A stretch of 10,588 nt of DNA, taken from Flavimaricola sp. Its GTDB lineage: Bacteria; Pseudomonadota; Alphaproteobacteria; Rhodobacterales; Rhodobacteraceae. Shown here piece by piece: positions 7,907 to 10,588 of the stretch (its first letter is position 1; each line of letters opens with the position of its first letter). Below the pieces are notes generated by a model. That model did not search any database and was not told where the DNA came from. It saw nothing but the letters and a program-made list of their open reading frames with translations. The stretch spans positions 1 to 10,588 of the forward strand of contig JALZWD010000159.1 of the NCBI GenBank assembly GCA_023300365.1. Reading direction: 5' to 3'. The position numbers and the translations under genes were made by a program.

Positions 7907-8464
7907 ATGCAAGTAACCGAGACAAAATTGCCCGGTGTGATGATCCTTGAGCCGCGCCGCTTTGGCGACGACCGTGGATTTTTCTCCGAAGTGTACAACC
8001 GCGATACGCTCGCGGGCCTAGGGATCACCACCGAGTTTGTGCAAGACAACCATTCCTTAAGTGCCGACGTCGGCACCGTTCGTGGCCTGCATTATCAATC
8101 CGCGCCGCATGCGCAGGATAAATTGGTGCGCTGCGGGGCAGGGGTCGTTTGGGATGTGGCGGTGGATGTGCGCAAAGGCTCGCCTACTTATGGTCAATGG
8201 GTCGGCGTCGAGCTGTCGGCGGCGAATGGTCTACAGCTTTTGATCCCTAAGGGATTTCTGCACGGCTTTTCCACGAAAGCGCCCAATTCTGAACTGCTTT
8301 ACAAGTGTAGTGATGTCTATGCGCCGGACTGCGATGGATCGGTGCATTTTGCGAGCCCTGATCTTGGAATTGATTGGGGTGTGAATGTGGAAGAGGCTGT
8401 CTTGTCCGACAAGGATAAAAATGCCATCCCGTTCAGTGAATTTGAAAGCCCGTTCACCTTCTGA
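7907..8464 (+). CDS. rfbC: dTDP-4-dehydrorhamnose 3,5-epimerase
   Basis: This 185-residue cytoplasmic cupin enzyme epimerises carbons 3 and 5 of the 4-keto sugar, step three. RGLHYQ (59-64) carries the catalytic base His62, and Asp170 in LSDKD is its likely partner. DVAVDVRKGSPTYGQW (83-98), IPKGFLHGF (113-121) and LLYKCSDVYAP (130-140) complete the family pattern. ATG 7907 is chosen over an upstream in-frame ATG at 7835 lying inside rfbD, because GAGGGG at 7891-7896 stands ten bases before it and the protein then begins at the usual place. The gap to rfbD is 14 bases, and 27 bases separate it from rfbA. Confidence 0.96.
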   Translation: MQVTETKLPGVMILEPRRFGDDRGFFSEVYNRDTLAGLGITTEFVQDNHSLSADVGTVRGLHYQSAPHAQDKLVRCGAGVVWDVAVDVRKGSPTYGQWVGVELSAANGLQLLIPKGFLHGFSTKAPNSELLYKCSDVYAPDCDGSVHFASPDLGIDWGVNVEEAVLSDKDKNAIPFSEFESPFTF

Positions 8465-8477
8465 CCGGGCTCCGGTT

Positions 8478-8484
8478 AAAGGGA
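8478..8484 (+). promoter_or_regulatory. Ribosome binding site for the TTG start of rfbA
   Basis: AAAGGGA lies seven bases upstream of TTG 8492, and no ATG or GTG is found at a fitting place. It supports translation from this rare start codon. Confidence 0.65.
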
Positions 8485-8491
8485 CAAGGCT

Positions 8492-9364
8492 TTGAGCACG
8501 CGTAAAGGTATCATTTTGGCAGGCGGCTCGGGCACGCGGCTGTACCCCATCACTATCGGTCTGTCGAAACAGCTTTTGCCGATTTATGACAAGCCGATGA
8601 TCTATTATCCGATCACGGTGATGATGTTGGCCGGTATTCGCGATATCGCGATGATCACCACTCCCGCAGATCAAGAACAGTTCAAGCGGACGCTTGGCGA
8701 TGGATCGCAGTGGGGCCTTAACCTTACGTATATCACGCAGCCAAGCCCGGATGGATTGGCGCAGGCCTATTTGCTGGCCGAGGATTTCCTTGATGGTGCG
8801 CCATCCGCGATGGTTTTGGGCGACAACATCTTTTTCGGGGCGCAATTGCCCGATCTTTTGGCCCAAGCCGACAAGAAAACATCTGGTGGTACGGTGTTTG
8901 GCTATCATGTCGCCGACCCTGAGCGGTATGGCGTGGTGGATTTTGATGCCAATGGCGTGGCCAAGAGTATTATCGAAAAACCAGAGAACCCGCCGTCGAA
9001 TTATGCCGTCACAGGTCTTTATTTCCTTGATGGCACGGCTCCTGAGCGTGCGCGGGCGGTAAAACCGTCGCCGCGCGGCGAACTTGAGATCACATCCTTG
9101 CTTGAGATGTACCTCGACGATGGATCTTTGGACGTGAAACGCATGGGCCGCGGTTATGCATGGCTTGATACCGGCACCCACGCGAGCCTTTTGGACGCCG
9201 GCAACTTTGTGCGCACACTCGAAGAGCGCCAGGGCCTTCAAACCGGAAGCCCTGATGAGATCGCTTATGAACAGGGCTGGATTGATGCCGCTGGACTTGA
9301 GAAGCGGGCCAAAATGTTTGGCAAGAACGCCTATGGCGCATATCTCGCTGATCTCCTGAACTAA
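8492..9364 (+). CDS. rfbA: Glucose-1-phosphate thymidylyltransferase
   Basis: This 290-residue cytoplasmic enzyme makes dTDP-glucose from dTTP and glucose-1-phosphate, the first and usually feedback-regulated step of the rhamnose pathway. The nucleotide-binding GGSGTRLYPIT is at 11-21, then SKQLLPIYDKPMIYYP (25-40), MLAGIRDIAMITTP (45-58) and LGDNIFFG (109-116) with metal-binding Asp111. Length is normal (about 290). The start is TTG at 8492: it lies six codons before the conserved glycine-rich loop, as in homologues, and has a good ribosome binding site. It is the last gene of the rhamnose operon; what follows is a long non-coding stretch. Confidence 0.97.
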   Translation: MSTRKGIILAGGSGTRLYPITIGLSKQLLPIYDKPMIYYPITVMMLAGIRDIAMITTPADQEQFKRTLGDGSQWGLNLTYITQPSPDGLAQAYLLAEDFLDGAPSAMVLGDNIFFGAQLPDLLAQADKKTSGGTVFGYHVADPERYGVVDFDANGVAKSIIEKPENPPSNYAVTGLYFLDGTAPERARAVKPSPRGELEITSLLEMYLDDGSLDVKRMGRGYAWLDTGTHASLLDAGNFVRTLEERQGLQTGSPDEIAYEQGWIDAAGLEKRAKMFGKNAYGAYLADLLN

Positions 9365-9373
9365 GGCGGTTTT

Positions 9374-9400
9374 TCGCTCAAATCCGAATCGGATTCGCGA
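9374..9400 (+). promoter_or_regulatory. Dyad after rfbA
   Basis: AATCCGA (9381-9387) and TCGGATT (9389-9395) are perfect inverted repeats around a single base, with TCGC (9374-9377) and GCGA (9397-9400) as outer arms. As RNA it could fold with an AATCC/GGATT stem and five-base loop. No T-run follows, so an intrinsic terminator is doubtful. It could be a protein-binding operator or a weak transcript end. The symmetry is seen; the role is not known. Confidence 0.35.
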
Positions 9401-9418
9401 GAAGTTCGGGTTTTGTGC

Positions 9419-9650
9419 GGACAGTTTTGGAAAATAATGCCTTTTGTTGATGCCATATGAACAGTTAAAGGTTGAATCCCTAAGTCCGCTTGTGTTGCCA
9501 AACGGGCGTCAGATCACGGTCTAATTCCCGCCTTAATTGCCGATTCTTGCGGCGATACGGTGCGATTTGATCACCTGTGATGATGCTTACGTAGGGTTAA
9601 TCTTGGCGCGCGGACAAATCGGCTTTGTTGCGGTATTGGGGACAGTTTTG
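9419..9650 (+). repeat. 11-base direct repeat, 221 bases apart
   Basis: GGACAGTTTTG occurs at 9419-9429 and again at 9640-9650 in the same orientation. The match does not extend on either side. Chance repeats of this length in 750 bases are uncommon but not excluded. A related GAACAGTTAAAGG lies near 9458. It could be a repeated regulator site or coincidence. Confidence 0.3.
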
Positions 9651-10106
9651 CTGATATATCGGGTTTGGCGGCCTATTGTTTCCGCAAGCACAGGCAATAG
9701 CCCTTCGAAACGGGCTTATCAGGCAAAATCACCTGCACAATTGGAACCTCGGCTGGGGGTAATTCATTGTGGCATTCCCCTGTCGGTCGGCATGAAGTCG
9801 CCGTAATGTATGAATGTCCGGTGAAAAAGTCGCTGGATGGGATTTGCACGTAAAGGTTGTGTCTCGGATTAATAAAATATGACTCGAGTAAAGAATAAAT
9901 AGCGACCTTTCCGTTCAAACCCTATTATGACATGAGACCAGCAAGAAGACGCCGCTCCGATTGGTTACACATTATCCGGCGATGTCATCTTGGTCTTAGT
10001 GAATGGCCGTCAATACGCGGACGGCTTGGGTGAGTTAGAGAGTGCCGATTTGGTGGCGTGCCGCCGGGTCTGTTAAATGTTTGTTGGCCGTCGTGGCCGT
10101 TTCCCT

Positions 10107-10114
10107 GGGGAGGG
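10107..10114 (+). promoter_or_regulatory. Strong ribosome binding site for the sugar transferase
   Basis: GGGGAGGG ends seven bases before GTG 10122 and is the best Shine-Dalgarno in the window. It favours GTG 10122 over the in-frame ATG at 10077, which has no comparable site and would add 15 residues. Confidence 0.7.
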
Positions 10115-10121
10115 AATTATA

Positions 10122-10588
10122 GTGAGTTACCAGTATCGTTCGGATATCAAGACCGACATCGCACCGCATCCTGTTACTGCGCCTTCCATGCTTATTGGCG
10201 GCGGGTTCTATCGGGCGGCTGTAAAGCGGGTTTTGGATGTTGCTCTCGTTTTGATGGCATCCGTGCCCTTGCTTTTGACTGTAGGATTGTTGGCGCTGTT
10301 TGTGCGGCGCGATGGCGGGTCTGCCTTCTACACGCAAGACCGTATCGGTCAGAACGGCAAAGTCTTTAAGATCCTCAAGCTGCGCACAATGGTGCACAAC
10401 GCTGATGAGGTTATGGAAGAGTACCTTGCCTCTGATCCTGCGGCTCGGGCCGAATGGAACCATCACCAAAAGCTGCGCAACGATCCGCGCATCACCAAAG
10501 TGGGCAAACTGTTGCGTCGCACATCGTTGGACGAGCTTCCGCAGCTTTGGAATGTTCTCGTGGGCGAAATGTCGATTGTTGGCCCGCG
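10122..10588 (+). CDS. ExoY-type undecaprenyl-phosphate sugar transferase (5' part, cut by window end)
   Basis: The first 155 codons of a bacterial sugar transferase are present; the gene continues past the window. The family moves a sugar phosphate (galactose, glucose or similar) from a nucleotide sugar to undecaprenyl phosphate at the inner membrane, the priming step of exopolysaccharide or O-antigen synthesis. A short N-terminal tail is followed by AVKRVLD (33-39), a hydrophobic segment at about 39-62 that anchors the protein, FYTQDRIGQNGKVFKILKLR (69-88), and DPRITKVGKLLRRTSLDELP (121-140) leading to GEMSIVGP (148-155), all hallmarks of the ExoY/PssA/WbaP catalytic domain. Only one membrane segment is seen before the catalytic part, as in ExoY/PssA and unlike WbaP with several. 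The sugar specificity cannot be read. It probably opens a polysaccharide cluster that uses the rhamnose made by the upstream operon. Confidence 0.93.
   Translation, partial: MSYQYRSDIKTDIAPHPVTAPSMLIGGGFYRAAVKRVLDVALVLMASVPLLLTVGLLALFVRRDGGSAFYTQDRIGQNGKVFKILKLRTMVHNADEVMEEYLASDPAARAEWNHHQKLRNDPRITKVGKLLRRTSLDELPQLWNVLVGEMSIVGP

Larger units (their letters stand above)
9365..10121 (+). other. Long gene-free region before the sugar transferase gene
   Basis: These 757 bases contain no gene I can support. Visible items are the dyad at 9374-9400, an 11-base direct repeat (9419-9429 and 9640-9650), a short palindrome ATCAC-CT-GTGAT at 9570-9581, an AT-rich patch at about 9868-9900 with a weak promoter-like pair TTGCAC (9844) - 17 bases - GATTAA (9867), and a 6-bp hairpin GCCGTC/GACGGC at 10006-10025. 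The AT-rich patch is the best place for a promoter of the downstream polysaccharide gene, which would give a leader of over 200 bases. Short open frames here lack ribosome binding sites and recognisable content. Confidence 0.5.

Noticed and set aside
9570..9581. ATCAC-CT-GTGAT palindrome considered as a CRP or FNR-type site
   Set aside because: Half-site order and spacing do not fit TGTGA-N6-TCACA or TTGAT-N4-ATCAA.
9537..9806. 89-codon open frame with one hydrophobic segment
   Set aside because: It begins with TTG, has no ribosome binding site, matches no family I recognise, and its codon use gives no support.
9673..9918. 81-codon open frame on the - strand
   Set aside because: TTG start, no recognisable content, and it runs through the AT-rich candidate promoter area; not convincing as a gene.

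Overview
The window looks like a chromosomal segment from an alphaproteobacterium, most likely Rhodobacterales (Roseobacter-type). This rests on the 23S/5S rRNA sequences, the initiator tRNA with its alphaproteobacterial anticodon stem, and the rRNA-5S-tRNA-fMet layout typical of that order. Every recognisable gene lies on the + strand. No tool was run; family calls come from reading motifs and comparing them with remembered family signatures.

Layout. (1) 1-442: the tail of a ribosomal RNA operon, with the 3' end of 23S, a spacer carrying a strong hairpin, and 5S. (2) 720-3200: a large gene for a one-module NRPS-like enzyme with the order adenylation, carrier protein, thioesterase and no condensation domain. 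(3) 3280-3393: initiator tRNA-fMet and a strong intrinsic terminator. The NRPS-like gene therefore sits between 5S and tRNA-fMet, which are normally close neighbours in this order. (4) 3437-5906: modA-modB-modC, a complete high-affinity molybdate ABC importer with translationally coupled (ATGA) junctions. (5) 5977-9364: rfbB-rfbD-rfbC-rfbA, all four enzymes needed to make dTDP-L-rhamnose from glucose-1-phosphate. (6) 9365-10121: about 757 bases with no convincing gene, holding a dyad and an 11-base direct repeat. (7) 10122 to the window end: the start of an ExoY-type sugar transferase, cut by the window edge, probably the first gene of an exopolysaccharide cluster.

How the parts fit. The rhamnose operon supplies an activated sugar. 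The sugar transferase would load the first sugar phosphate onto undecaprenyl phosphate. Together they suggest a surface-polysaccharide locus that continues beyond the right edge. The molybdate transporter is a separate housekeeping function. The least ordinary element is the A-T-TE gene embedded in the rRNA operon. It keeps all its catalytic residues, but its hand-aligned substrate pocket does not match any specificity code I know, and no partner biosynthetic genes are in view.
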